Shown piece by piece: positions 48,325-57,506 of a stretch of 64,000 nucleotides of DNA. A program made the position numbers and the translations under genes. Position 1 is the stretch's first letter; each line of letters begins with the position of its first letter. The stretch is from Myxococcota bacterium (lineage in GTDB: Bacteria > Myxococcota_A > UBA9160 > UBA4427), in the NCBI GenBank assembly GCA_041389495.1, contig JAWKRT010000004.1, positions 248,001 to 312,000 on the forward strand, read 5' to 3'. The notes beneath the pieces were generated by a model. The model did no database searches. It was not told where the DNA came from and was given only the letters and a program-made list of their open reading frames with translations.

Positions 48325-50388
48325 TCAGTAGAGCACGCGGTAGGCGTGCAGGCTGCGGAGCACGCGCTTCACGTAGCCGCGCGTCTCGTCGTACGGGATC
48401 GCCTCGACCCACTCGTCGTCGGGCGCGGCCGGGTCGCGCGCGATCCACTCGCTGACCGCGCCGGGGCCGGCGTTGTAGCTCGCGATCGCCGCCGACAGGC
48501 GCTCCGGGAAGCGCGCGGAGAGCTGGCCGAGGTAGCGGGCGCCGAGCTCGACGTTCACCTCCGGGACGAGCAGGTCGTCGGTGGCGAACGGCGTGCGCCC
48601 GACGTCGCGCGCGAGCTTCGCGCCCGTCGCGGGCATGATCTGCATCAGGCCGTAGGCGCCGGACGGCGAGAGCACGGTCGGTCGGTAGCTGCTCTCCTCG
48701 CGCATGATCGCGTAGACGAGCTCGCGGTCGGCGGCGCCCGGTCGCGCGACGGCGCGGTCGACCTCGTCGGGGAACGCCGCCGGCCACGCGTGCCACCACA
48801 GATCCTCGCGGCGCGGGACGGGGCCCCCCGCGAGCAGCCCGACGTGGCGCGACACGATCAGCAGCTGGGCGCCGTTGTAGTCGCCGGCGTCGCTCATGAG
48901 GCGCGCGAGCTCGAGGCGGTCGGCGAGCGACCGCACGCGTCCCGACAGGACGCGCAGCTCGTCGCGCGCGAGGTCGTCGTAGCCCGCGCCGAGCAGGATG
49001 CGCGCGCGCAGCGTCTGCGCGAAGCCGAGCGAGAGCGCGCCGTCGGCGAGCTTGCGCGCGGTGCGCGTCGGCGTCGCCGCCGGCGGCGACGCGACCCGGA
49101 AGCTCGCGCGCCACCCGTAGTACGTGAACGGGAACGCGTCGGCCATCGCGGCGAACTCGGTCTGCGCCTCGGGCCGCCCGAGCTTCTCGAGGCAGCGCGC
49201 GCGCCAGTAGCGGTACTGCAGCGCCACGACGGCGTCCTTCTCGATCTCGACGAGGCGGCCGAGGCGCGGAAGCGCCGCCGCGCAGTCGCCGTCGCGGTAC
49301 TCGCGCCACGCGAGGCGCCAGAGCGCGCCCTGCGCGAGGTCCGCGTACTCGCGGCTCGCCGCGACGCGCTCGAAGTGCGCGCGCGCGCGCTCGTGGAAGT
49401 CGCGGCCGTCGAGCAGCAGGCCCGCGAGGTACATCGAGCGGATGCCGATCGCGCCGTTGCCCTCGCGCGCGAGCGTCTCGAACGCCTCGATCGACTCGGG
49501 AACGCGATCGGCGCGCGCGAGCGAGCGCGCGTGCCACAGGCGCGACTCCGCCGTGCGCGGAAGCGCCGCGAAGGCCTCGACCGCCTCGGGATAGCGGCGC
49601 ATGCGGAACAGCGTGTGCGCGCGCTGCATGCGCACGCTGCGCTCGGAGGCCTTCTTCAGCCCGAGCGCGAGCGCGCGGTCGTAGCTCTCGAGCGCGCCCG
49701 CGTTGTGGTGGCGACGGAAGAGCTCGTCGCCGCGCCGCCGCCAGTCGTTCGCGGTCCGCGGTGCGGCGACGCCGGCCGCCTCGAGTGCATCGAGACGCGC
49801 CGAGGCCTCGCGCGCCTGCGCGCTCGTCGGGTAGCGCGACCAGAGCTCGCGGTAGGCCTCGTACGCCTTCGCGGCCTCGCCGACGCGCTCGTACGAGCCC
49901 GCGACCGCCGCCTGCAGCGAGGCGCGCATCGCGCCGTCGCGCGTGCCCGCGAGCGCGGCCTGCCAGGCCGAGCGCGCCCCGCCCTCGTCGCCGAACGCGA
50001 GCCGCGCGTCGCCGAGCTCGCGGTAGAGGTCGGGGCGCAGGCGCGATGCGGGGAAGCGCTCGATCGCCTCGAGCAGCGCGGCCACGCCGCCCGGCCGGTC
50101 GCCCGCCGCGAGCAGTGCCCGCGCGCGCAGCGCCGTCGCGTGGTCGCCGATGACCGGGTGCTCGCGCGCCGCGCGCTCGAGGAGCGCGACCGCGGCGTCG
50201 AGCTCGCCGTCGCGAAGCCGCGCGCGCGCGTCGCGCAGCAGCGCCGCCGGGTCCGACGGCAACGCGGGCGCGGGCGGTGCCGCGCCCGTCGCAGCGAGCG
50301 CGCAGCACGCCGCGGCGAGCGCGCACGCGAGCGCAAGGGCGGCGCGGCGCGAGCGCCGGCGCGCCGTCTGCGTCCTGGAGACGACCAC
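48325..50388 (-). CDS. slt: Soluble lytic murein transglycosylase (Slt70-like)
   Basis: 687 residues. A signal peptide (AALALACALAAACCALAATG) precedes a long superhelix of TPR-like helices (for example VALLERAAREHPVIGDHATA and DRALALGLKKASERSV). The catalytic lysozyme-like domain is near residues 520-670. VYAIMREESSYRP has the catalytic Glu, and SGAYGLMQIMPATG, NVELGARYL and ASYNAGPGAV are family motifs. It cleaves peptidoglycan to 1,6-anhydro products in the periplasm. GTG start. The PfkB gene follows four bases later. Confidence 0.92.
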   Translation of the reverse strand: MVVSRTQTARRRSRRAALALACALAAACCALAATGAAPPAPALPSDPAALLRDARARLRDGELDAAVALLERAAREHPVIGDHATALRARALLAAGDRPGGVAALLEAIERFPASRLRPDLYRELGDARLAFGDEGGARSAWQAALAGTRDGAMRASLQAAVAGSYERVGEAAKAYEAYRELWSRYPTSAQAREASARLDALEAAGVAAPRTANDWRRRGDELFRRHHNAGALESYDRALALGLKKASERSVRMQRAHTLFRMRRYPEAVEAFAALPRTAESRLWHARSLARADRVPESIEAFETLAREGNGAIGIRSMYLAGLLLDGRDFHERARAHFERVAASREYADLAQGALWRLAWREYRDGDCAAALPRLGRLVEIEKDAVVALQYRYWRARCLEKLGRPEAQTEFAAMADAFPFTYYGWRASFRVASPPAATPTRTARKLADGALSLGFAQTLRARILLGAGYDDLARDELRVLSGRVRSLADRLELARLMSDAGDYNGAQLLIVSRHVGLLAGGPVPRREDLWWHAWPAAFPDEVDRAVARPGAADRELVYAIMREESSYRPTVLSPSGAYGLMQIMPATGAKLARDVGRTPFATDDLLVPEVNVELGARYLGQLSARFPERLSAAIASYNAGPGAVSEWIARDPAAPDDEWVEAIPYDETRGYVKRVLRSLHAYRVLY

Positions 50389-50567
50389 GAGCCCCCCTTC
50401 GCGCGGCGCGGTCGCGCGCGCGCGGGCCCGATTGTGCGCGAGCCGCCGTCGCGATCCAAGCGGTCGGCATCGCGCGGGCCGGAGCGCGCTCGCGCGGGCG
50501 CGCGTCGCTCGGACACGGGCGCGCGCGCGCCTCGTCGCCGATGGGTCTGCGGTAGGTTTGCGCGACC

Positions 50568-51992
50568 TTGTCGACGCACGCCCTCCCCGCCGCGCGCTCG
50601 CTCCTCACCGTCCGGTGCCGCGCCGCGCGCGCTCTCGCGCTCGCGGCGGTCGCGGCGCTCGCCGCGTGCGGCGGCGACGAGCCGCCGGCGACGCGCGCAC
50701 CGGCCGCACCGCGCGAGGAGCCGCCCGCCGACGCGCGCGCGGCCCGCCCCGCCGCGCCGCGACGCGCGCTGTGGGTGCTGGCGGAGGGCTCGCAGCGCGT
50801 CCTCGAGCACGCGCCGCGCATCGACGCGCTGCTCGACGACGCCGAGGCGCTCGGCGCGCGCGACCTCTTCGTGCAGGTCTACCGCGGCGGGCGCGCGTGG
50901 TACGACGCGACGCTCGCCGATGCCGCGCCCTTCCGCGCCGCCGTCGCCGCGAACGGCGTCGACCCGCTCGCCCGGCTGCTCGCGCGCGCACACGAGCGCG
51001 GGGTGCGCGTGCACGCGTGGGTGAACGTCCTCTCGCTGTCGCAGAACGCGGAGGCGCCGATCGTGCAGGCGCTCGGCCGCGACGCCGTCCTCGTCGATCG
51101 CCGTGGCCGCTCGCTGCTCGACTACCCGGGCTACGAGGTGCCCGAGCCCGACCGCAGCTGGTACCGGATGGGCACGCCCGGGCTCTACCTCGACCCCGCC
51201 GCACCGGGCGTGCGCGAGCGCATCGTGGCGACGTTCGGCGAGCTGCTCGCGCGCTACCCCGCGCTCGACGGTCTGCACCTCGACTACATCCGCCATCCCG
51301 GCGTGCTGCCGTTCGTTCCCGGGTCGCGCTTCGGCGTCGGTCTCGACTTCGGGTACGGCGAGGGCTCGCGCGCGCGCTTCCAGCGCGAGACGGGCCTCAC
51401 CGCGCCGAGCGCCGCGAACATGGTGAACCTCGAGCGCTGGGACGCGTGGCGGCGCGAGCAGGTGACCGCGCTCGTCGCCGCGATCGCCGCGGACGCGCGC
51501 GCGCGCGCGCCGTCGATCGAGGTGTCGGCCGCCGTCATCCCGTACGCGGACCGCGCCTATCTGACGCTCGCGCAGGACTGGCGGCGCTGGCTCGAGGACG
51601 GGCTCCTCGACTTCGCCGTACCCATGATCTACACGCTCGACGATCGGCTCTTCCGCTACCAGGCCGAGCACTTCGCGCACGTCGCGGGCGGCGACGACGG
51701 ACGCGATGCCCGAAGCGCCGACGGACGGGACGGAAGGGTCTGGGCGGGCGTCGGCGTGTGGCTGTTCGCGCGCGCCCCCGAGCGCGCCCGCGCGCAGCTC
51801 GCGATCGCGCGCGACGCCGGGCTCGTCGACGCGGCGCTCTTCTCGTACGACGCGATGAAGGAGCCGGGCGGCGAGGCGCTGCTCGCGGCGCTCGCCGCGC
51901 CGCCCGCGGAGGCGTCCGCCGCTGCGGCGAGCGCGCCGCCCGCGGCCGCGGCGACGGACGGAGCGGACGGCGCCGATGACGGGCGACGCTGA
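50568..51992 (+). CDS. GHL10-type (DUF187-like) putative glycoside hydrolase lipoprotein
   Basis: 474 residues. LALAAVAALAACGG is a lipobox. A TIM-barrel domain follows, like GHL10 proteins: RALWVLAEG, LFVQVYRGGRAWYD, GVRVHAWVNVLSLS, LHLDYIRHPG with the likely acid/base region, and DFAVPMIYTLDDRLF. The C-terminus is an Ala-rich linker. It should act on a polysaccharide at the outer membrane. It starts with TTG and overlaps queA by 17 bases, an unusual partner for a tRNA-modification gene. Confidence 0.75.
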   Translation: MSTHALPAARSLLTVRCRAARALALAAVAALAACGGDEPPATRAPAAPREEPPADARAARPAAPRRALWVLAEGSQRVLEHAPRIDALLDDAEALGARDLFVQVYRGGRAWYDATLADAAPFRAAVAANGVDPLARLLARAHERGVRVHAWVNVLSLSQNAEAPIVQALGRDAVLVDRRGRSLLDYPGYEVPEPDRSWYRMGTPGLYLDPAAPGVRERIVATFGELLARYPALDGLHLDYIRHPGVLPFVPGSRFGVGLDFGYGEGSRARFQRETGLTAPSAANMVNLERWDAWRREQVTALVAAIAADARARAPSIEVSAAVIPYADRAYLTLAQDWRRWLEDGLLDFAVPMIYTLDDRLFRYQAEHFAHVAGGDDGRDARSADGRDGRVWAGVGVWLFARAPERARAQLAIARDAGLVDAALFSYDAMKEPGGEALLAALAAPPAEASAAAASAPPAAAATDGADGADDGRR

Positions 51993-53139
51993 CCTCCCCG
52001 AGCTCGCGGACTACGACTTCGCGCTGCCCGCGTCGTCGATCGCGCAGGCGCCGGCCGCCGAGCGCGAGGACGCGCGCCTGTTCGTGCTGCGCCGCGGCGC
52101 GGCGACCGGTGTGGAGCACGGCGCGTCGCCCGCCCCGGAAGCGGACGCGCGCGTGCGCGACCTCCCCGCCCTGCTCGCGCCCGGCGACCTGCTCGTCGTG
52201 AATCGCACGCGCGTCGTGCCCGCGCGCCTGCGCGGCCGCAAGACGTCCGGCGGCCGCGCCGAGGTGCTGCTGCTCGGGCCCGAGGACGGCGCGCCCGGCG
52301 ACGCGCGGGCCGCGAGCGGCGCTGCGGACCCGACCGAGGACGGCGCGCAGGGCGCCGAGCGCCGCTTCCGCGCGCTGCTGCGCCACCGCGGTCGGCTGCG
52401 CGAAGGCGTCGAGCTCGCCCTCGACGACGCGCACGGCGCGCGCGCGCCGCTGCCCGCGCGCGTCGAGCGCGTCGGAGCCGACGGCGAGGTCGTGCTCGCC
52501 TTCCCCGGCGACGCCTCCCCGTATGCGTGGGGCGAGCCGCCGCTGCCGCCCTACATCCGCCGCCCGCGCGGCGCCCACCCGTGCGACGGCGCGCGCTACC
52601 AGACGGTGTTCGCGGACGCGGACGGCGCCGTCGCCGCGCCGACGGCCGGGCTCCACCTCACCGAGGCGCTGCTCGAGCGACTCGCGGCGCGCGGCGTCGA
52701 GGTCGCGTCCGTCGTGCTGCACGTCGGCGTCGGCACCTTCCGGCCGCTGCGGCGCGACGACCTCGCCGCGAAGCGGCTCCACCGCGAACGCTATGTCCTC
52801 CCGTCCGGGACGGCGGCCGCGATCGCGCGGACACGCGCGCGCGGCGGGCGCGTCGTCGCCGTCGGGACCACGACGACGCGCGTGCTCGAAACGTGCGCGG
52901 ACGCCGCGTCGCCCGGGCACGTGTGCGCGCGCGAGGGCGAGACCGATCTCTTCCTCGCGCCCGGCGACCGCTTCCGCGTCGTCGACGCGCTGCTGACGAA
53001 CTTCCACCTGCCCCGCTCGTCGCTGCTGCTGCTCGTGTGCGCCTTCGCCGGGCGCGAGCGCGTGCTCGACGCGTACCGCCGCGCGGTCGACGCGGGCTAC
53101 CGCTTCTACTCCTATGGCGACGCGATGCTGATCCTGTGA
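51976..53139 (+). CDS. queA: S-adenosylmethionine:tRNA ribosyltransferase-isomerase
   Basis: 387 residues. The start YDFALPASSIAQAPAAERED, LLVVNRTRVVPARL, YQTVFADADGAVAAPTAGLH and TNFHLPRSSLLLLV are QueA signatures. The enzyme moves the ribosyl part of SAM onto preQ1 in tRNA to give epoxyqueuosine. A 25-residue Ala/Gly/Glu insert occurs near residue 45 and another near 105, making it slightly longer than usual. The stop overlaps the tgt start (GTGA), so both queuosine steps are coupled. Confidence 0.95.
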   Translation: MTGDADLPELADYDFALPASSIAQAPAAEREDARLFVLRRGAATGVEHGASPAPEADARVRDLPALLAPGDLLVVNRTRVVPARLRGRKTSGGRAEVLLLGPEDGAPGDARAASGAADPTEDGAQGAERRFRALLRHRGRLREGVELALDDAHGARAPLPARVERVGADGEVVLAFPGDASPYAWGEPPLPPYIRRPRGAHPCDGARYQTVFADADGAVAAPTAGLHLTEALLERLAARGVEVASVVLHVGVGTFRPLRRDDLAAKRLHRERYVLPSGTAAAIARTRARGGRVVAVGTTTTRVLETCADAASPGHVCAREGETDLFLAPGDRFRVVDALLTNFHLPRSSLLLLVCAFAGRERVLDAYRRAVDAGYRFYSYGDAMLIL

Positions 53140-54296
53140 GCGGCGCGCAGGACGATGCGCCGGTCGAGCGCGCGCGCGGCTTCGCGTTCGCGGTCGAGGC
53201 GCGCAGCGGCGCGGCGCGCGCCGGTCGGCTCACGACGCCACACGGCGTCGTCGAGACGCCCGCCTTCATGAGCGTGGCGACGTACGGCGCCGTGCGCGGC
53301 GTGGGGCCCGACGACCTGCGCGCGATCGGCGCGCAGATCCTGCTCGCGAACACCTATCACCTGCACGAGCGACCGGGCGAGGACGTGATCGCGTCGCTCG
53401 GCGGGCTCCACGGCTTCACGGGCTGGGACGGTCCCTGGCTCACGGACAGCGGCGGGTTCCAGGTCACGTCGCTCGCCGATCGCATGCAGCTCGACGAGCA
53501 GGGCATCGCGTTCACCTCGCCCCTCGACGGACGCCGCCGCACGCTGACGCCCGAGAGCGCGATCGCGATCCAGGAGGCGCTCGGGCCGGACGTCGCGATG
53601 GCGCTCGACGAGTGCCAGCCGATCGAGGCCGGAGGCGGTGCGGCGCGCGCCGCGGCCGAGCGCGCGATGGCGCGCACCGAGCGCTGGGCCGCGCGGTGCG
53701 CGGCGGCGCGCCGGCGCCCCGACCAGGCGGTCTTCGGCATCGTGCAGGGCGGCGCGTTCGGCGACCTGCGCGCGGCGAGCGCGGCCGCGACCGCCGCGAT
53801 CGGCTTCGACGGCTACGCGCACGGCGGGCTCGGCCTCGGCGAGGACCGCGCGCTGCGCGTCGAGCTCGTCGCGCGCGCGCACGAGGCGTTGCCGGCCGCC
53901 GCTCCGCGCTACCTGATGGGCCTCGGCCGGCCGGAGGACCTGCTCGACGCGATCGCCGTCGGCGTCGACCTGTTCGACTGCGTCGTGCCGACGCGCAACG
54001 CCCGCCACGGCAACCTGTTCACGAGCGAGGGCGTGCTCCCGATCCGCGCCGCGCGCTTCCGCGACGACGCGCGCCCGCTCGACCCCGCGTGCGACTGCCC
54101 GGCCTGCACGGGCCACGGACGGGCATACCTGCGCCACCTGATCCACACGGGCGAGGCGCTCGGCGCGCGCCTGTGCACGCTGCACAACCTGCGCTTCTAC
54201 CTGCGGCTGCTCGAGCGCAGCCGCGACGCGATCCGCGCCGGGCGCTTCGAGGCGTTCCGCGCCGAGCAGCTCGCCGCCGTGCAGCGCCGCGTGTAG
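53136..54296 (+). CDS. tgt: tRNA-guanine transglycosylase
   Basis: 386 residues. LTDSGGFQVTSLAD contains the preQ1-binding Asp, GLGRPEDLLDAIAVGVDLFD and CVVPTRNARHGNLFT hold the nucleophile region, and CDCPACTGHGRAYLRHL with the following His is the zinc site. It replaces guanine 34 with preQ1 in tRNAs that carry GUN anticodons. It is translationally coupled to queA by a GTGA overlap and converges with the ROK kinase gene. Confidence 0.95.
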   Translation: MSGAQDDAPVERARGFAFAVEARSGAARAGRLTTPHGVVETPAFMSVATYGAVRGVGPDDLRAIGAQILLANTYHLHERPGEDVIASLGGLHGFTGWDGPWLTDSGGFQVTSLADRMQLDEQGIAFTSPLDGRRRTLTPESAIAIQEALGPDVAMALDECQPIEAGGGAARAAAERAMARTERWAARCAAARRRPDQAVFGIVQGGAFGDLRAASAAATAAIGFDGYAHGGLGLGEDRALRVELVARAHEALPAAAPRYLMGLGRPEDLLDAIAVGVDLFDCVVPTRNARHGNLFTSEGVLPIRAARFRDDARPLDPACDCPACTGHGRAYLRHLIHTGEALGARLCTLHNLRFYLRLLERSRDAIRAGRFEAFRAEQLAAVQRRV

Positions 54297-54311
54297 TCGG
54301 CGCGCGCGTCG

Positions 54312-55313
54312 TCAGGCGCGCGCAGCGTCGAGCGCGTGGAGCGCGACGCCGACGCCGGCGCGCGCGGGCAGCTCGTCGCCGAGCGCGGCCGGCGCGATCG
54401 CGAGATGGTCCGCGAACTCGGGCCACAGGCGCGCGCGCAGCTTCGCGCGCAGCGGCGCGAAGCAGAGGTCCTCGCCCGCCGCGACGCAGATCGTGCCGAG
54501 CACGACGAGGGCCGGGTCGAGCGTGAACGCGAGCGCGGCGATCCCGCGCGCGAGGTATTCGTTGAAGCGGTCGAGCTCGGAGAGCGCGAACGCGCAGCCC
54601 GCACGCGCGGCCTCGACGACGTGCTCGGGGCGCGCGAGGGCGGCCCCGCCCGCGAGTCGTGCGACGAGGCTGTCCGCGGGCGTCGCGCGCTGCAGGCGCT
54701 GCGTCCACGCGCGTCCACCGACGTAGGCCTCGAGGCAGCCGCGCAGCCCGCAGCCGCAGGTCTCGCCCGGCCACTCGACGGCGACGTGGCCGACCTCGCC
54801 CGCACCCGCGCGCGCGCCGCGGTGGAGGCGTCCGTCGAGCACGAGGCCGCCGCCGACGCCGGTCGACATCGTGAGGTAGACGAGGTCGCGGTGGCCGCGG
54901 CCCGCGCCGAAGCGCCACTCCGCGAGCGCCGCGGCGTTGGCGTCGTTCTCGATCGCGACCGGGCAGCCGAGCGCAGCCTCGAGCGCGGCGCGCACGGGCG
55001 CGCGCTGCCAGCCGGGGAGGTTCGGCGGACGCAGCAGCACGCCCGCCTCGGGATCCATCGGGCCCGGCACGGAGACGCCGACGGCGGCGAGCGCGGACGG
55101 CGTCGCGCCGAGCTCCGCGAGCATCGCCCGCAGGTCGTCCGCCATGCGCGCGAGGTCGCGGGCGGCCGAGCCCGAGGGCTCCGTCGGGCGGCGGCGCTGC
55201 AGGAGCAGCCGACCCGCGCCGTCCGCGATCGCGAACGCGACCTTCGTGCCGCCGATGTCCACGCCCGCGACGAGCGAGCGTCGCTCGCCCGTGGGCGCGC
55301 CCTCCTCCGCCAC
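54312..55313 (-). CDS. ROK-family sugar kinase (glucokinase-like)
   Basis: 333 residues. The phosphate-binding motif is GVDIGGTKVAFAIAD, the sugar site is ENDANAAALAEWRFG, and the zinc motif is GETCGCGLRGCLEAYVGG. No N-terminal helix-turn-helix is present, so it is an enzyme rather than a ROK repressor. It probably phosphorylates glucose or a similar hexose or hexosamine in the cytoplasm. GTG start. It is transcribed alone and converges on tgt. Confidence 0.88.
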   Translation of the reverse strand: MAEEGAPTGERRSLVAGVDIGGTKVAFAIADGAGRLLLQRRRPTEPSGSAARDLARMADDLRAMLAELGATPSALAAVGVSVPGPMDPEAGVLLRPPNLPGWQRAPVRAALEAALGCPVAIENDANAAALAEWRFGAGRGHRDLVYLTMSTGVGGGLVLDGRLHRGARAGAGEVGHVAVEWPGETCGCGLRGCLEAYVGGRAWTQRLQRATPADSLVARLAGGAALARPEHVVEAARAGCAFALSELDRFNEYLARGIAALAFTLDPALVVLGTICVAAGEDLCFAPLRAKLRARLWPEFADHLAIAPAALGDELPARAGVGVALHALDAARA

Positions 55314-55611
55314 GTCGCCCCGCCCCCCGTGCTCCGTGCCCGTCTCGCTGCGCGCTCCGCGCCCGCCGTCGCGCGGTGCGCGACGTCGCAGACACCCGGT
55401 CGCGCGGCGCCGACCGTATCACGCCCCCTCCCCCGGCAGCGCTCCGCGACCCCGCGCCCGGCTTCGCGCTCAGGCCCGCGCGCGACCCGGCCGAAGAAGG
55501 GCGCGGCCGCGGCTCGATCGGGAAAAGCCGCGGGAGAACGCTCGATTCGTGCGAGGGCTGCGGCAGCGCTGCCAGCGCACGCGCCGGTCGAGAGCCGGCA
55601 CCGGAGGCTCC
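55314..55611. other. 298-base divergent gap without a gene
   Basis: This region separates the ROK kinase and the lipoprotein gene. It is GC-rich with no good promoter hexamers; a GGAGG lies five bases before the lipoprotein ATG. I see no coding sequence or repeat. Confidence 0.3.
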
Positions 55612-56103
55612 ATGCATCGCTCGGCTCGCGCCCGCACGCGCCTGCTGCTCGCCCTCGCGCTCGCCTCGGTCGCCGTCCTCGCGGGCTGCGCGTTCGGCGA
55701 GATCCGCTGGAAGGACCCGCTGCAGCGCGAGCTCACGCTCGAGGAGGCGCAGGAGCGGTACACGCTGTTCGTGCGCTGGAGCGAGTTCGAGAAGGCGTCG
55801 GCCTTCGTCGACCCGGAACGCCGCGAGGATTTCCTCGCGCAGCTCCCGAGCTTCCGCGAGCTGCGCTTCACCGACTACGAGTCCGAGCGCCTCCGCTTCG
55901 GCGAGGAGGGCGGGACGACGGTCTCCGTGACGTACTTCGCGTACACGCCGACCTCGCCGCTCGAGGTCACGATCCACGAGACGCAGGAGTGGTACCGGGA
56001 GCCCGGCGTCGGCAACCACTGGCGCGTGCGTCCGTCCTTCCGCGGGCTCGACGCCTTCGTCGCGAAGCCGGCCCCCGCCGCGCCCGCGACGGACGCGGAC
56101 TAG
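55612..56103 (+). CDS. Small lipoprotein of unknown function
   Basis: 163 residues. The signal ends ASVAVLAGC (Cys near 27), a clear lipobox. The mature part (LTLEEAQERYTLFVRWSEFE, then strands such as TTVSVTYFAYTPTSPLEVTI) suggests a small alpha/beta (cystatin-like or NTF2-like) fold. It has GGAGG upstream and is followed 18 bases later by a REC-PilZ gene, so both are probably co-transcribed. The family is not recognised. Confidence 0.75.
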   Translation: MHRSARARTRLLLALALASVAVLAGCAFGEIRWKDPLQRELTLEEAQERYTLFVRWSEFEKASAFVDPERREDFLAQLPSFRELRFTDYESERLRFGEEGGTTVSVTYFAYTPTSPLEVTIHETQEWYREPGVGNHWRVRPSFRGLDAFVAKPAPAAPATDAD

Positions 56104-56121
56104 CGGAGCGCGAGGCGCAGC

Positions 56122-56844
56122 GTGGGCCGCGACCGCACGATCCTGATCGTCGACGAGATGCAGTGGTTCCGCGACCTCGGCGCGCTGTTCCTGGCGCGTT
56201 CGGGTCGCGTGCTCGCCGCGGGCAGCGCGGCCGAGGCGCTCGAGACCGCGCGCCGCGAGCGTCCCGACGTCGTCATCACCGACCTCGACATGCCCGTCTG
56301 CGACGGCGCCGAGCTGTGCGCGCGCATCCGGCGCGACGCGCTGCTCGCCTACACGCCGGTCGTGGTGCTGATCGGGACGGACGACCCGGAGGACCACGCG
56401 CGCGCGATCCGCGCGGGCGCGACGGACGTGCTGACGAAGCCGCTGTCGCGGACCTCGCTGCTCGAATCGGTCGGGCGGCTGACGCGCCACGCGCGCCCGG
56501 TCGGCCGGCCGCGCGTCGACACGGCCGAGCCCGTGCAGCTGCGCGTCGCCGGAGAGGCGAGCGAGGGAACGCTGCGCAACCTGTCGCGCGGGGGCGCCTT
56601 CGTCGAGCTCCCGGAGCCGCTGCCGAGCGGCCCGGAGGTCGAGCTCGCGTTCCGCATTCCGGGGTCGACGCGCTCGATCGCCCCGAGCGCCGAGGTGGTG
56701 TGGACGCGACCGGCGGCACACGGCGCGCGGCGGTTCGGACAGGGGCTGCGCTTCCTGCGGCTCGACGCCCGCGCGCTGCGCGCGCTCGAGGACTACGTGT
56801 TCGAGCACACCGAGAAGTCGCCGACCCTGCCGGCCACGGCCTGA
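56122..56844 (+). CDS. Response regulator with REC and PilZ domains
   Basis: 240 residues. REC (about 1-120): ILIVDEMQW holds the acidic pocket, VVITDLDMPVCDG the phospho-acceptor Asp, and VLTKPLS the conserved Lys. PilZ (about 130-235): RPVGRPRVDT and NLSRGGAFVEL are the two c-di-GMP contact regions (RxxxR-like and D/NxSxxG). It may couple a phosphorelay to c-di-GMP, affecting motility, adhesion or glycan output. There is no kinase gene beside it. GTG start. Confidence 0.85.
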   Translation: MGRDRTILIVDEMQWFRDLGALFLARSGRVLAAGSAAEALETARRERPDVVITDLDMPVCDGAELCARIRRDALLAYTPVVVLIGTDDPEDHARAIRAGATDVLTKPLSRTSLLESVGRLTRHARPVGRPRVDTAEPVQLRVAGEASEGTLRNLSRGGAFVELPEPLPSGPEVELAFRIPGSTRSIAPSAEVVWTRPAAHGARRFGQGLRFLRLDARALRALEDYVFEHTEKSPTLPATA

Positions 56845-56866
56845 GCCGGGAAGCGAGGAGACCGTC

Positions 56867-57367
56867 ATGACGCCCCGCCGCGCCCGCTCGCTCGCGCTCG
56901 TCGCCGCCGTCGCACTCGTCGCGGTCGTCGGCCTCGCGGCCGGCGTCGGACGCGCGGGTGCGCCGGCCGCGCCCGCGACGAGCACGCCGGCCGCCGACGA
57001 GACGCAGGCCGAGAGCCTGCGCGCGCGCGCCGAGCGCGCGCTCGCGACGAACGAGCGCGAGGCCTCGATCCGCGCCGACTGGCAGCGCACCTACCGCGAC
57101 CTGCTCGCCGAGCTGCGGGACGCGCTGCAGCGCCATCGCCAGGCGTTCGAGGAGCGGACGCGCACGCGACACAACCTGCGCTTCCAGGGCGCGCAGCGCG
57201 CCGACATCGAAGAGCGCCTGCGCGACTCCGAGCACGCGATCGGATCGCTCCAGGAGGAGATCGCCGAGTTCTACGAGCGCGCGCGCGAGGCCGAGATCTC
57301 CGGCAACTGGCTCGACGAGGTCGAGCGCGACTTCGAAGGCCTCCGCGGCAGCCTGCCGTCCCGCTAG
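56867..57367 (+). CDS. Small exported or membrane-anchored coiled-coil protein
   Basis: 166 residues. A signal/anchor segment (LALVAAVALVAVVGLAAGVG) is followed by an Ala/Pro linker and about 110 residues of helical coiled coil (RTYRDLLAELRDALQRHRQA, ERLRDSEHAIGSLQEEIAEF). The family is not recognised. A GAGGAG site precedes the ATG. It follows the REC-PilZ gene by 22 bases and ends before a strong hairpin. Confidence 0.65.
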   Translation: MTPRRARSLALVAAVALVAVVGLAAGVGRAGAPAAPATSTPAADETQAESLRARAERALATNEREASIRADWQRTYRDLLAELRDALQRHRQAFEERTRTRHNLRFQGAQRADIEERLRDSEHAIGSLQEEIAEFYERAREAEISGNWLDEVERDFEGLRGSLPSR

Positions 57368-57409
57368 GCCCCCGCGCGTCGTCCGCGCGCGCTTCCCCGG
57401 ACGCGAGGA

Positions 57410-57436
57410 GCCCCGCTCGGCGCGGCCGAGCGGGGC
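57410..57436. terminator. Strong hairpin between convergent genes
   Basis: GCCCCGCTCGGC and its exact complement form a 12-base stem with a three-base loop, 43 bases past the coiled-coil gene and 70 before the end of the facing DUF4124-like gene. It can end transcription from both sides; there is no T-run. Confidence 0.55.
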
Positions 57437-57506
57437 CCTGCGTTCCCGGTCGGGGCGGCGGCCTTCCGGCTCGCCGCCCTCTCCTTCCCAGTATCGTGGA
57501 CGCGCG

